Below, one piece after another: positions 40,989 through 50,515 of a DNA stretch of 64,000 bases; the stretch's first letter is position 1; each line of letters opens with the position of its first letter. The stretch is from assembly GCA_025358295.1 (NCBI GenBank), contig JANYJY010000033.1:1-64000 (forward strand), read 5' to 3'. Under the pieces are notes generated by a model, which was not told where the DNA came from, made no database searches, and saw only the letters and a program-made list of their open reading frames with translations. This DNA comes from Gammaproteobacteria bacterium. GTDB taxonomy: Bacteria > Pseudomonadota > Gammaproteobacteria > Steroidobacterales > Steroidobacteraceae. The position numbers were made by a program, and so were the translations under genes.

Positions 40989-42055
40989 GTGCATTGGCTG
41001 CAATTCAGGTTGAGGGCACGCATATGTTCCGGGAGGCTGCCTGCGCATCGGATGCGGTGCGGGCGCAATTGCAATACGACACGGCTGCCATCGCCGCGAT
41101 TGGCGCAGAGGTGCGACGTCTCGCACCGCGCGCAGTCATTACTTGCGCGCGCGGCAGCTCGGATCATGCTGCCACTTATGCCAAGTATTTGATCGAGACT
41201 CGCGCCGGGGTTTTGACCGCATCGGCCGCGCCGTCGGTCAGCTCGGTCTACGGCGTCTCACAAGATCTTCGCGGCTGTCTGTTCATTGCGATTTCGCAGT
41301 CTGGACGCAGCCCAGATCTGCTGGCCTCTGTCGCATCGGCAAAGTCTGCGGGAGCCACAGTACTCGCGCTGTGCAACAGCCCCGATGCGCCGCTGGTTTC
41401 GGCCGCGGACCTGGTCATCCAATTGCGGGCCGGCGTCGAAACCAGTGTGGCAGCCACGAAGTCCTATCTCGCCACGCTGGCCGCACTGATCCGACTGATC
41501 GCAGCGTGGACCCAGGATACGGCGCTCGAATCGGCCGTCGAGAACCTGCCTGTGCAGATGGATCAAACCTGGGCGCTCGATTGGTCGGCGGCGCTGCCGC
41601 CGCTGCGATTGGCCGAGCATCTCTACGTGGTGGGGCGGGGCCTCGGGCTCGGCGCCGCGCAGGAAGCCGCATTGAAATGCAAGGAAACCTGTGGCCTGCA
41701 CGCCGAGGCCTTCAGCAGCGCGGAACTGCGCCATGGTCCCTACACGTTGCTGGGGGAGGGTTTTCCCGCATTGCTGTTCGCGCAGCGCGACGCCACGGCC
41801 AGTGGGGTTGAAGCATTGGCCTGCGAACTGTCGCGCCGTGGCGTTGCCGTCATGATTGCCGGTTTGCAGGATGCGCAAGCGCAGGACGCACGCAGCGCCG
41901 GAGCCATCGTACTGCCCAGCATTGCGACGACGGCGGAAGTGGCGCCGATTCTGCTGGTGCAAAGCGCCTACCGGCTGATAGCCACGCTCGCGGTCCGGCG
42001 CGGCTTTGATCCCGATCGACCGGCGCATTTGCGCAAGGTTACCGAGACGGTGTGA
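40985..42055 (+). CDS. nagB2: Glucosamine-6-phosphate deaminase, SIS-domain type (NagB-II)
   Basis: The 356-residue protein has two SIS domains related to the isomerase half of GlmS, without the glutaminase half. Phosphosugar-binding stretches ARGSSDHAATYAKYL, AISQSGRSPDLL and ETSVAATKSYLATLA are visible, and the C-terminal part contains AEAFSSAELRHGP. Such proteins convert glucosamine-6-phosphate to fructose-6-phosphate and ammonia in species lacking classical NagB. The position between nagQ and nagA supports this. Both joints are overlapping start/stop codons. Confidence 0.88.
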   Translation: MSALAAIQVEGTHMFREAACASDAVRAQLQYDTAAIAAIGAEVRRLAPRAVITCARGSSDHAATYAKYLIETRAGVLTASAAPSVSSVYGVSQDLRGCLFIAISQSGRSPDLLASVASAKSAGATVLALCNSPDAPLVSAADLVIQLRAGVETSVAATKSYLATLAALIRLIAAWTQDTALESAVENLPVQMDQTWALDWSAALPPLRLAEHLYVVGRGLGLGAAQEAALKCKETCGLHAEAFSSAELRHGPYTLLGEGFPALLFAQRDATASGVEALACELSRRGVAVMIAGLQDAQAQDARSAGAIVLPSIATTAEVAPILLVQSAYRLIATLAVRRGFDPDRPAHLRKVTETV

Positions 42056-43194
42056 TGCGCACCGCGCTGGTGAACGGCCGGCTGCTCAGCGGTGAAGTCA
42101 TCGTGAGCGGCAAAACCCTGTTGCTGGCGGGGAGCCGTATCGAGGCGCTGGTCGATCCGGGCGATTCGCGTTGCCGAGACGCGGCCGTCGTGGATCTTCA
42201 GGGGCAGCTCTTGCTGCCCGGATTCATCGATGTGCAAGTCAACGGCGGCGGAGGCGTACTGTTCAACGATGACCCCAGTTTAGAGTCGATCCGCGCCATC
42301 GGCGCCGTGCACCGATGTTTCGGGACCACGGGCTTTTTACCCACGCTGATCAGCGATGATCTCGCCACCATCGGCCGCGCGATCGCTGCGGTACAGTCTG
42401 CCCTCGACGCCGGCATGCCGGGAGTCCTCGGCATTCACATCGAGGGTCCGTTCCTCAACTGGGCGCGACGGGGCGTGCATGATTCCAAACATCTGCGGTC
42501 GCTCGATGCGAATTCGGTGGCGGTGCTCCGCGGGCTGCGCGGCGGTCGGACGGTGCTGACGCTGGCGCCCGAGATGACCACGCTGGATATCATCGCCAAG
42601 CTTGCCGCCGACGGAATTCTCGTCTGCGCGGGACACAGCGACGCCGGTTTTGAGCTGACTACGGCGGCTATCGCGCACGGAGTGCGTGGCTTCACGCATT
42701 TGTTCAACGCCATGGCGCGCCTCGAGGCGCGCGCGCCGGGGATCGTCGGTGCGGCGCTGTACGATACCGGCACCTGGTGTGGAATCATCGTCGATGGCCA
42801 CCACGTCGATCCGGTGATGCTCAAGCTCGCGCTGCGCTGCAAGCCGCACAATCGTTTCATGTTGGTGACGGACGCAATGCCCGCCGTGGGCTCCTCTGCA
42901 TCGAGCTTCATGCTGCAGGGCAGGACGATTCGAGTCGTGGACGGCGTATGCCGCGACGAGAGCGGCGGGCTAGCCGGAACGGCCCTCGACATGGCTGCGG
43001 CGGTACGCAACGCGGTCTCGTTGTTAGGTCTGGACATCGTCGAGGCCGCGCGCATGGCCGGCGAATATCCCGCGGAGTTTCTCGGGCTGGATCGGGAGCT
43101 CGGCCGCATCGCGCCGGGCTATCGGGCCAATCTGGTGCTCTTGGACGGCGATCTGCGCGTGCGAAAAACCTGGATTGAGGGAGCGGCGAGCTGA
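42055..43194 (+). CDS. nagA: N-acetylglucosamine-6-phosphate deacetylase
   Basis: The 379-residue amidohydrolase removes acetate from GlcNAc-6-phosphate. Family motifs are present: LLLPGFIDVQVNGGGGVLFN, HIEGPFLNWARRGVHD, CAGHSDAGFE, THLFNAMARLEARAPG, IIVDGHHVDP and the catalytic Asp in LVTDAMPAVG. The start is ATG 42055, overlapping the nagB2 stop by one base; GTG 42052 is an alternative. No GlcNAc kinase, transporter or chitinase is in the window, so those functions must be encoded elsewhere. Confidence 0.94.
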   Translation: MRTALVNGRLLSGEVIVSGKTLLLAGSRIEALVDPGDSRCRDAAVVDLQGQLLLPGFIDVQVNGGGGVLFNDDPSLESIRAIGAVHRCFGTTGFLPTLISDDLATIGRAIAAVQSALDAGMPGVLGIHIEGPFLNWARRGVHDSKHLRSLDANSVAVLRGLRGGRTVLTLAPEMTTLDIIAKLAADGILVCAGHSDAGFELTTAAIAHGVRGFTHLFNAMARLEARAPGIVGAALYDTGTWCGIIVDGHHVDPVMLKLALRCKPHNRFMLVTDAMPAVGSSASSFMLQGRTIRVVDGVCRDESGGLAGTALDMAAAVRNAVSLLGLDIVEAARMAGEYPAEFLGLDRELGRIAPGYRANLVLLDGDLRVRKTWIEGAAS

Positions 43195-43195
43195 T

Positions 43196-43792
43196 TCAAG
43201 GACGCGGCGCTTTTTCCGCCTTCGGCACTCTGATGGGAGTCAGCGCATCGAACAAGCTGATATCGGGATGCTTGGCGCAAATCGCGAGCAGTCCGGTTTC
43301 AAACGCGTGCACGCCCTCAGCGTCGAATAGATGACTGCCGGCTCTCGCCACGGAGAAGCCGAACAACCACATCATGATGGTATTCGCGCTCTCCGGATCG
43401 GTGCGCTCGAACTGGATGTGCTTCGACGCGAAAGACGCGCATTCAACCTTGTCGATGTCCATGGGCTTCTTGGACTCCGGCTTGACGATGGCCAGCGCCG
43501 CCAACAGGGTTTCCGTGGGATTGCTTTTGCACTCATTGTCGAGCGCGAATCCGAAAGGCGCGAGTGCGTCCGGATACATGACATGCGTCCCGGATTTTGC
43601 AACGGCATATCCAAACAGCCACATGACCGTGTTGAGCGAGTCCGCGGTCGTACTGGTGGCGGCCGCCGGCAGCACGTCGTTTTCGTATTTTTCACAGGTG
43701 AGCGTGGCGAGATTCAGCGCAGCGGCACGGCTCACGCAGGGAAGGAGACAAATACCCATGGCAAGGGCGGTAATGAATTTCATAGACGCCAT
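43196..43792 (-). CDS. Tandem HdeA-like periplasmic protein
   Basis: The 198-residue protein starts with a signal peptide (MKFITALAMGICLLPCVSRAAA) and contains two similar domains. Domain 1 runs LTCEKYENDV...TVMWLFGYAVAKSGTHV...DNECKSNPTETLLAAL; domain 2 runs VECASFASKH...TIMMWLFGFSVARAGSHL...LAICAKHPDISLFDAL. Each has the two cysteines and the W-L-x-G-Y/F core of HdeA/HdeB acid-stress chaperones, which are normally single-domain. GAGG precedes ATG 43792. It converges with nagA. The repeat relationship is clear by eye; the HdeA assignment is moderately sure. Confidence 0.7.
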   Translation of the reverse strand: MASMKFITALAMGICLLPCVSRAAALNLATLTCEKYENDVLPAAATSTTADSLNTVMWLFGYAVAKSGTHVMYPDALAPFGFALDNECKSNPTETLLAALAIVKPESKKPMDIDKVECASFASKHIQFERTDPESANTIMMWLFGFSVARAGSHLFDAEGVHAFETGLLAICAKHPDISLFDALTPIRVPKAEKAPRP

Positions 43793-43926
43793 GCTACCTC
43801 GTCATGATCGGGCAACAAAGCAATAGGGCCGTTGCCGGGTGTGGATCTGACGCTGTGGCTGTAATTTTTTTGGCTGCGGGGCGATACTTAGCCGCAGCAG
43901 TCCCTTTAGGCAAAGGAAAATCAGCC

Positions 43927-44241
43927 ATGATCAAAGTAAGCGTGATGTACCCGAATACTCCGGGCAGCCGATTTGACCACATTTATTACCGCGACAAGCA
44001 CATGCCCATGGTCAAGGCCAAGATGGGTGCAAGCTGCAAGTACTACACGGTCGATAAGGGGCTTGCGGGCGGCACCCCCGGGGCGCCCGCGACCTATGTG
44101 GGCATGTGCCACATTTTTTGCGATTCGGTGGAATCTTTCCAGGCGGGCTTCGGGCCCAACGTGAAGGAGATACTGGCGGATATCCCGAACTACACCGATT
44201 TGTCGCCCGTGATTCAGATCAGCGAAGTGGTGGTGGGCTAG
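43927..44241 (+). CDS. EthD domain protein
   Basis: The 104-residue protein starts MIKVSVMYPNTPGSRFDHIYYRDKHMPMV, the typical EthD dimeric alpha/beta-barrel signature (YY-x-x-KHMP), and ends in an ADIPNYTD-type segment. EthD-family proteins accompany oxidative degradation of ethers and other compounds, but most members have no known role. ATG 43927 has AAAGGAAAA upstream. It is divergent from the HdeA-like gene across 134 bases and convergent with hutG. Confidence 0.85.
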   Translation: MIKVSVMYPNTPGSRFDHIYYRDKHMPMVKAKMGASCKYYTVDKGLAGGTPGAPATYVGMCHIFCDSVESFQAGFGPNVKEILADIPNYTDLSPVIQISEVVVG

Positions 44242-44261
44242 GATCAGGGATCGCGCCGACG

Positions 44262-45050
44262 TCACGCCCTGGCGAGGTCGGTGAGCAACTCGCGGAGCAA
44301 CAGGCTGAGCGGCCGCGCGTGCGCTGCGGCGAACGTCGGCACGCGAATCTCGGCAAGGTAGGCCCGTTGTGCGATTTCCAATTGCACCGCTTCAACGTGC
44401 GCCGCGGGATTTCCGTAATGGCGAGTGATGTAGCCCCCTTTGAAGCGGCCGTCCACCACGAAGGAGAAGCGCTGTTGCGCGCTCAACGTAGCGACGATGC
44501 GATCCAACAGAGCGGGCGAACAGCTGCGGCCGGCGGCGGTGCCGACATTGAGGTCGGGCAACCGGCCGTCGAATAGTCCGGGCACCTGCGACAGTATCGA
44601 ATGGGCATCCCATAGGATGCAGCGCCCGTGTCGCTGTGCGATCTCACTCGTCAGTGATGCCAATTTCTGGTGATAGGGGCGCCAATAGGTATTCAACCGC
44701 GCGGCGATTTCCGCGGGCGTCGGATTCTCTCCGTCTTTGTACAGGGCCTCCCCGTCGAATGTTTCGGTGGGACACACCGTGGTCTCTCGCTGGCCCGGGT
44801 AGAGCGGCGCGCCATTCGGCGGCCGGTTCAAGTCAACGACGTAGCGAGTGTGAGTTGCGCTGACGACGGACGCGCCGATGTCGCGACAGAAATCGTACAG
44901 TTCCGGCACAAACCAGTCGGTGTCGGGCAGATCGAGCACCTCGGGTCGCAGGCGGGCCGCCAGATCGCTCGGAATGTACGTGCCCGAATGCGGGAAGCTG
45001 ATCACCAGCGGACCGTCACCGGGAAGGTGCTCGACAATGGGCCGGCTCAA
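44262..45050 (-). CDS. hutG: N-formylglutamate deformylase
   Basis: The 262-residue enzyme performs the last step of the five-step histidine pathway, releasing formate and glutamate. It has [12 protein letters not shown], a conserved [29 protein letters not shown] and a metal-site histidine in [11 protein letters not shown]. It begins with TTG at 45050, overlapping the hutH stop by four bases, so translation depends on coupling. It is the last gene of the hutC-U-H-G transcript, and its presence together with HutF defines the formylglutamate route. Confidence 0.93.
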   Translation of the reverse strand: MSRPIVEHLPGDGPLVISFPHSGTYIPSDLAARLRPEVLDLPDTDWFVPELYDFCRDIGASVVSATHTRYVVDLNRPPNGAPLYPGQRETTVCPTETFDGEALYKDGENPTPAEIAARLNTYWRPYHQKLASLTSEIAQRHGRCILWDAHSILSQVPGLFDGRLPDLNVGTAAGRSCSPALLDRIVATLSAQQRFSFVVDGRFKGGYITRHYGNPAAHVEAVQLEIAQRAYLAEIRVPTFAAAHARPLSLLLRELLTDLARA

Positions 45051-46585
45051 GCAGCAGACCGCGACGGCAATATCCGTTTCACCAGCGGTGAGAATCGGCC
45101 CGTCTTGACCCAGGACTGCGCTGCTTGAATGTCAGGCGAAAAATACCGATCGACGTCGTAGAATGGGACATCGCCGCGAATGACGGCGTGAACCTGTTCG
45201 AGCGTGACCGAAGATTTTGCAGGTCGATGAAAGTCGATTCCTTGGGCCGCAGCCAGAAGCTCTATACCGATCACGGCGGCCGCATTGTCGACCATGGCGC
45301 CCAAGCGGCGCGCACCATGAGTCGCCATGCTGACATGGTCTTCTTGATTCGCGGAGGTTGGAATGGAGTCCACGCTGCAGGGCGTGGCGATGGTCTTGTT
45401 CTCGGACACCAGGGCGGCGGCGGTGACTTGCGCAATCATGAATCCGGAATTCACGCCGCTGTTCTCGACGAGAAAGGCGGGCAGTCCGCTCATTTTCGGA
45501 TCGACCAGGACGGCCACCCGCCGCTCGGCGAGGCTGCCGATTTCTGCGATCGCGAGTGCCAAGGTGTCGGCCGCAAAGGCGACCGGTTCGGCATGAAAGT
45601 TCCCGCCGGACAGCACGTCGCCGGCCTCGGTAAACAACAGCGGATTGTCGGTGACGGCATTGGCCTCGATGCTGAGCGTGACGCTGCATTGGCGAATCAG
45701 GTCCAAGCAGGCGCCCATCACCTGGGGCTGGCAGCGGAAGGAATACGGATCCTGTACGCGTGTGCAATCGAGGTGCGAGGCGCGGATGACGCTGCCCGCG
45801 ATGAGGTCGCGGTATTCGCGCGCCACGTCGATTTGCCCGGGTTGGCCGCGCACTTCATGGATGCGTGCATCGAACGGAGAATCGCTGCCCTTGAGCGCGT
45901 CCACCGACATGGCGCCGGCAACGACGGCGGCGGCGAACACATCTTCGGCTCCGAACAGCCCCGCCAGTGCGAGCGCCGTGGATACCTGGGTGCCGTTGAT
46001 GAGGGCCAGGCCCTCCTTGGCGCGTAGCTTCAGCGGCTCGAGCCCGGCCAGCGCCAATCCTTCGGCAGCGGGCAGCACCTTGCCACGCACCCGCACCTGA
46101 CCGATGCCCAGCAATATGGTGCTCAGATGCGCCAGGGGTGCCAAATCTCCGGATGCCCCCACCGAGCCCTGGGCCGGGATAAGCGGATACACCTCATGCT
46201 CGAGCAGTGCCAGCAAGGCGTCGATCACGGCCATGGTGATTCCCGAGTGTCCGCGGGCCAGCGCGTTTATTTTAAGGACAAGAATCAGGCGAACCACGGC
46301 GTCGGATAAGGGATCGCCCACGCCGGCCGCGTGCGAGAGCAGAAGATTGCGCTGTAGCAGCTCGAGCTGCTCTGTCGGTATGCGCGTTTGAGCCAACAAT
46401 CCAAAACCTGTATTGATGCCGTACGCGGCGTCGCCGGTCGCGATGATCTTGTCCACCAAGGAACTCGCGACGGCGATGCGGCCGCGATCTTGGGCCGTGA
46501 GGTGCAGGGTGACCGGCTGCTCGTAGACTCGCCGCAACGTCGACAGCCCCAGCCCGCCGGCGCGCATCTCCAGCATTTGCGTCAT
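45047..46585 (-). CDS. hutH: Histidine ammonia-lyase
   Basis: The 512-residue lyase converts histidine to trans-urocanate and ammonia. The Ala-Ser-Gly triad that cyclises into the MIO electrophile is present in [15 protein letters not shown]. Other family blocks are [10 protein letters not shown] and [12 protein letters not shown]. The length is standard. Its start overlaps the hutU stop (TAATG), and the hutG TTG overlaps its stop, so hutU, hutH and hutG are tightly coupled. Confidence 0.97.
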   Translation of the reverse strand: MTQMLEMRAGGLGLSTLRRVYEQPVTLHLTAQDRGRIAVASSLVDKIIATGDAAYGINTGFGLLAQTRIPTEQLELLQRNLLLSHAAGVGDPLSDAVVRLILVLKINALARGHSGITMAVIDALLALLEHEVYPLIPAQGSVGASGDLAPLAHLSTILLGIGQVRVRGKVLPAAEGLALAGLEPLKLRAKEGLALINGTQVSTALALAGLFGAEDVFAAAVVAGAMSVDALKGSDSPFDARIHEVRGQPGQIDVAREYRDLIAGSVIRASHLDCTRVQDPYSFRCQPQVMGACLDLIRQCSVTLSIEANAVTDNPLLFTEAGDVLSGGNFHAEPVAFAADTLALAIAEIGSLAERRVAVLVDPKMSGLPAFLVENSGVNSGFMIAQVTAAALVSENKTIATPCSVDSIPTSANQEDHVSMATHGARRLGAMVDNAAAVIGIELLAAAQGIDFHRPAKSSVTLEQVHAVIRGDVPFYDVDRYFSPDIQAAQSWVKTGRFSPLVKRILPSRSAA

Positions 46586-48255
46586 TACGGCTGCCCGAGC
46601 ATTGGCAAGTTCAGGCCCTGTTCGCGCGCGCAGGCAATGGCGATTTCATAGCCGGCGTCGGCGTGACGCATGACTCCCGTGCCCGGATCATTCCAGAGCA
46701 CGCGGCGAACGCGTTTGGCCGCCGCCTGGCTGCCGTCGCAGACAATGACCACGCCGGAGTGTTGGGAGAAGCCCATGCCGACACCGCCGCCGTGATGGAT
46801 CGACACCCAGGTCGCGCCGCTGGCGGTATTCAACAGGGCATTGAGCAGCGGCCAGTCGGAGACCGCATCGGAGCCATCCTTCATTGCCTCGGTCTCGCGA
46901 TTCGGACTTGCCACCGACCCTGAGTCCAGATGATCGCGGCCGATCACGACGGGTGCGGAGAGCTCGCCGCTCCGGACCATCTCATTGAACGCCAGCCCCA
47001 ATCGGTGCCGCTGGCCCAGGCCCACCCAGCAGATGCGCGCCGGCAAGCCTTGAAAATGAATCTGTGAGCGCGCCATGTCGAGCCAGTGATGCAAGTGCGG
47101 ATCGTCCGGGATCAGCTCTTTGACCTTGGCGTCGGTTTTGTAGATGTCCTCCGGGTCGCCCGACAGCGCAGCCCAGCGGAACGGTCCCACGCCGCGGCAG
47201 AACAGCGGGCGAATATATTCGGGGACGAACCCCGGGATGTCGAATGCCTTCGCCACGCCCGCATCGAAGGCGACCTGACGGATATTGTTGCCGTAGTCGA
47301 ATACCGGCAGCCCCATGCGTTTGAAGAGCAGCAGGTACTCGACATGCTTGGCCATGGACCGCGACGCGGCGGCGGTGGTGCCTGCGGGGTCGCTGACGCG
47401 CCGCTCGTCCCACTGTTCCACGTTCCACCCCTGGGGCAGATAGCCATTGACCGGGTCATGCGCGGAAGTCTGGTCGGTCACTGCGTCCGGGCGGATGCCG
47501 CGTTCGTGCAGGGTGTGCAGCACATCGACGATATTGCCGAGCAGGGCGACAGAGATCGGCTTGGAGTTTTTCTTGGCGATGTCGAACAGGGCGAGCGCCT
47601 CGTCCAGAGTGCGCGCCTGCGCATCCACGTAGCCCGTTTCCAAGCGCTTATCGATGCGGCTTTGACGGCACTCCACCGCCAGCATGCTGAACCCCGCCAT
47701 GGTGGCGGCCAGCGGCTGCGCGCCGCCCATGCCGCCGAGACCCGCGGTTAGAATCCATTTGCCGCCGGGCTTGCCGCCAAAGTCGCGGCGGCCCATTTCG
47801 ACGAAGGTCTCGTAGGTGCCTTGAACGATGCCCTGGCTGCCGATGTAGATCCACGAGCCCGCGGTCATCTGGCCGTACATGGCGAGACCTTTGCGGTCGA
47901 GCTCATTGAAATGTTCCCAGGTCGCCCAGTGCGGCACGAGATTGGAATTCGCGATCAGCACTCGCGGCGCGTCGGCATGCGTGGGGAAAACGCCCACCGG
48001 TTTGCCAGACTGCACCAGTAGGGTCTCCTCTTCGGTCAGAACCTTCAGCGTCTCGACGATGCGGTCGTAGCAATTCCAATCGCGCGCCGCGCGCCCGATG
48101 CCGCCATACACCACGAGTTCCGCGGGATTCTCGGCGACCTCGGGATCCAGATTGTTCATCAACATGCGCAGCGGTGCTTCGGTCATCCACGAACGCGCGC
48201 TCAAGGTGTTGCCGCGCGCCGCGCGGATGACTCTGGGTTTCAATGGTGCGAGCAT
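46585..48255 (-). CDS. hutU: Urocanate hydratase
   Basis: The 556-residue NAD-dependent enzyme converts urocanate to imidazolonepropionate. Recognisable stretches include [65 protein letters not shown] and [20 protein letters not shown], all typical of HutU. The cysteine region [19 protein letters not shown] is intact. Length is normal. The gene is 11 bases downstream of hutC and overlaps hutH. Confidence 0.97.
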   Translation of the reverse strand: MLAPLKPRVIRAARGNTLSARSWMTEAPLRMLMNNLDPEVAENPAELVVYGGIGRAARDWNCYDRIVETLKVLTEEETLLVQSGKPVGVFPTHADAPRVLIANSNLVPHWATWEHFNELDRKGLAMYGQMTAGSWIYIGSQGIVQGTYETFVEMGRRDFGGKPGGKWILTAGLGGMGGAQPLAATMAGFSMLAVECRQSRIDKRLETGYVDAQARTLDEALALFDIAKKNSKPISVALLGNIVDVLHTLHERGIRPDAVTDQTSAHDPVNGYLPQGWNVEQWDERRVSDPAGTTAAASRSMAKHVEYLLLFKRMGLPVFDYGNNIRQVAFDAGVAKAFDIPGFVPEYIRPLFCRGVGPFRWAALSGDPEDIYKTDAKVKELIPDDPHLHHWLDMARSQIHFQGLPARICWVGLGQRHRLGLAFNEMVRSGELSAPVVIGRDHLDSGSVASPNRETEAMKDGSDAVSDWPLLNALLNTASGATWVSIHHGGGVGMGFSQHSGVVIVCDGSQAAAKRVRRVLWNDPGTGVMRHADAGYEIAIACAREQGLNLPMLGQP

Positions 48256-48266
48256 GATTGCATCCT

Positions 48267-48986
48267 TTAGGGGCGGAAACGCCCCGACATTTCGTAGCGG
48301 GTCCCGGGATAAAAAAGTTTGGCCACCGAGGCGATCTGCCCGGCGGTCCAGGTGCGGCGGATCACCAGCAGGCAGGGCTCGTCGCGCTTCATGGCCAGAA
48401 GCTTGCGCGTGCGCTCGTCCGGCATTGCCGCGCGCAGCTGGTGCTCGGCCTCTTGCAGAGGAGCGACCTTGACCAAGTAGTCGTAAGGCGTGGTTTGCGT
48501 GAAATCCACCTTCAAATAATCGGGCGCGAGCTTGGGTAGAACGTAGCGATCCTCGAGCTGAATGGGACGATCGTTCTCGAAGTGCACGATGACCGAGCAG
48601 TACAATTCACTGCGTGGTGCGATGCCGAAATCCTCGGCAAGGTCTGCCGCGGCGAGGATACGCTCGAGAGAAATGATTTCAGCGCGGTGCGCGTGGCCCC
48701 TGCGGCGGATCTCGTCCGCGATGCCGCGGATTTCCATGGGGTGGGCATGGGCATGCTGATCGGCAACAAAGCTGCCGACCCCGGCGATGCGCACCAGAAC
48801 GCCTTCGTCACGCAATTCTCGCAGCGCCCGATTGGCCGTCATGCGCGACACGCCGAAGGATTTGACGATGTCGTTTTCGGATGGGACCCGCGTCGAGGTG
48901 CCCCATTTGCCGGAACCGATATTGTCGAGGATGTGCCGTTTAACCTGCAGATACAGCGGCTGCAACGACACGGAGGCTTTGCTCAT
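48267..48986 (-). CDS. hutC: Histidine-utilisation repressor HutC
   Basis: The 239-residue GntR-family repressor has an N-terminal winged helix ([42 protein letters not shown]) and a UTRA domain that binds urocanate in characterised homologues. The C-terminus [10 protein letters not shown] matches HutC. It is the first gene of the hutC-U-H-G unit and has a palindromic operator inside its own promoter spacer, so autoregulation is very likely. A second copy of the motif lies between hutF and hutI. Confidence 0.95.
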   Translation of the reverse strand: MSKASVSLQPLYLQVKRHILDNIGSGKWGTSTRVPSENDIVKSFGVSRMTANRALRELRDEGVLVRIAGVGSFVADQHAHAHPMEIRGIADEIRRRGHAHRAEIISLERILAAADLAEDFGIAPRSELYCSVIVHFENDRPIQLEDRYVLPKLAPDYLKVDFTQTTPYDYLVKVAPLQEAEHQLRAAMPDERTRKLLAMKRDEPCLLVIRRTWTAGQIASVAKLFYPGTRYEMSGRFRP

Positions 48987-48994
48987 GATGCCAA

Positions 48995-49023
48995 ATCTAA
49001 CCTGTATAGACAGGTACAGTCAA
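48995..49023 (-). promoter_or_regulatory. hutC-U-H-G promoter with HutC operator in the spacer
   Basis: Reading the minus strand, TTGACT (49018-49023), a 17-base spacer and TTAGAT (48995-49000) form a strong sigma-70 promoter. The spacer holds the inverted repeat ACCTGT-N4-ACAGGT (49000-49015). Bound HutC would block polymerase directly. The start codon of hutC follows 9 bases after the -10 element, so the leader must be very short. Confidence 0.8.
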
Positions 49024-49030
49024 CCGATTC

Positions 49031-50443
49031 CTATTCCGCCAGGGTCAGCCTTTGCATCAAGGCTGCAAAGCGCGGCTGCAGTTCCCCGTCGACCTCGTGG
49101 CGCCGGTCCTTGATGACCCATCGGCCGGCGACCATGACATCGCGGATGGCTGCATCGCCGCCGGCGAACAGGAGGTGGTCCAATGCGCGGTCCGGAGCCG
49201 CGCCCACCATGGAAGGATGCGCTGCATCGAGCACCAGCCAGTCTGCGCGGCGGCCCACTTCGATCGCGCCCGCCGGCTGGCCGATGGCCCGCGCCCCATG
49301 CTGCGCGGCGTCCCGCCACAAACGCGTACCCACATGCGGTTCGCCCTTGGTGGCGAGTACTGCGCGGCGCTTCTTGCGCAGCCGCGACTGATATTCGAGC
49401 CAGCGCAATTCTTCGGTGGGGCTTACCGTGGACTGACTGTCGGAGCCCACGCAGAGTCGGCCGCCGGCCTTGAGAAAGCGCGCTGTGTCAAAGAATCCGT
49501 CGCCTAGATTGGCCTCGGTGCTGATCGAGACACACACACTCGCCTGGGCGTCGGCGATGCCCTTGAGCTCCTTGGGAGTGGCGTGGGTGGCGTGCACCAG
49601 GCACCAGTATTGATCGAGCAAGCCCGTGTCGAGCAGCAATTCGATCGGGCGCCGTCCGGTCTCACGCACACAGGCCTTCACCTCGAGCTGCTGTTCCGCG
49701 ACGTGAATGTGTAGGGGCATGCCCGGGTCGATTTCTCTCAGGCGCAGCGCCACCCTCTGCAAATTCTCGAGGGGTACGGCGCGCAGGCTGTGAAATGCAA
49801 CTCCGGTGACCTGCAGCCTTGCGGCATCGCGATCGGCATTGCGCCGTGCGGCGCCTATCCGATCCTCGACCGCGCGCAGGAACTCATCGGTGTCGCAGGC
49901 GAAGCGAGCCTGTTCTGGATTCAACCGGCGGCCGCCAAAATCACTGGTCTGGTACAGGGTGGGTAGAAAGGTTAGGCCGATGCCCGCGGTCGACGCTGCT
50001 TGACCGATCGCGTCCCACAGTACATTGGCGCCTGCATAGGGCGCGCCGTTCGTTTGGCGGTGCAGATAGTGAAATTCCGCGACCGAGGTATAACCGCCCT
50101 TGAGCATCTCCACGAACAGCTGCGTCGCCAGGATTTGCAGATCGTCTGGCTCGATGCGATTCGCGAGCGCATACATGGCGTTGCGCCAGGTCCAGAAGCT
50201 GTCGCGCGCCGACAGGCGAAATTCGGTATTTCCCGCCATACCGCGCTGGAAGGCGTGGCTGTGGGCATTGGCCATGCCGGGCACGACGATGCCGGCGATG
50301 ACTTCGGCGCCGGCGACAGCCATCGAGCCATGTTCGGGTACGACATCGATTTGAGTGACAAATCCCTCGGCGGAGACGCTGACCAAAGCACCTGTCGTCC
50401 AGCCGTTCGACAAAAAAACATTGTGGAAATAATAGCGGCGCAT
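49031..50443 (-). CDS. hutF: Formimidoylglutamate deiminase
   Basis: The 470-residue amidohydrolase converts N-formimidoyl-L-glutamate to N-formylglutamate plus ammonia. Metal-site and family motifs are present: IVVPGMANAHSHAFQRGMAG, YTSVAEFHYLHRQTNGAPY, HIHVAEQQLEV, LVHATHA and GSDSQSTVSPTEELRWLEY. It faces hutI across 72 bases that contain a HutC-type site, and it lies just upstream of the hutC promoter on the same strand. It pairs functionally with HutG. Confidence 0.95.
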   Translation of the reverse strand: MRRYYFHNVFLSNGWTTGALVSVSAEGFVTQIDVVPEHGSMAVAGAEVIAGIVVPGMANAHSHAFQRGMAGNTEFRLSARDSFWTWRNAMYALANRIEPDDLQILATQLFVEMLKGGYTSVAEFHYLHRQTNGAPYAGANVLWDAIGQAASTAGIGLTFLPTLYQTSDFGGRRLNPEQARFACDTDEFLRAVEDRIGAARRNADRDAARLQVTGVAFHSLRAVPLENLQRVALRLREIDPGMPLHIHVAEQQLEVKACVRETGRRPIELLLDTGLLDQYWCLVHATHATPKELKGIADAQASVCVSISTEANLGDGFFDTARFLKAGGRLCVGSDSQSTVSPTEELRWLEYQSRLRKKRRAVLATKGEPHVGTRLWRDAAQHGARAIGQPAGAIEVGRRADWLVLDAAHPSMVGAAPDRALDHLLFAGGDAAIRDVMVAGRWVIKDRRHEVDGELQPRFAALMQRLTLAE

Positions 50444-50448
50444 CTTGA

Positions 50449-50477
50449 CTATACCTGTATAGGCAACCCCGGTTGCC
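50449..50477. promoter_or_regulatory. hutF/hutI divergent operator region
   Basis: CTATAC-CT-GTATAG (50449-50462) is a perfect inverted repeat. The stretch ACCTGTATAGGCA at 50453-50465 matches the hutC operator (ACCTGTATAGACA) at 12 of 13 positions, so HutC very probably binds here. A second perfect palindrome, GGCAACC-CC-GGTTGCC, occupies 50462-50477 right beside it and may bind another regulator. A possible hutI promoter is TGTATA (50456-50461) and TATCAT (50479-50484). Confidence 0.75.
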
Positions 50478-50515
50478 GTATCATACGTGCATCAACGAAG
50501 GACGGGCGAGCGGCA

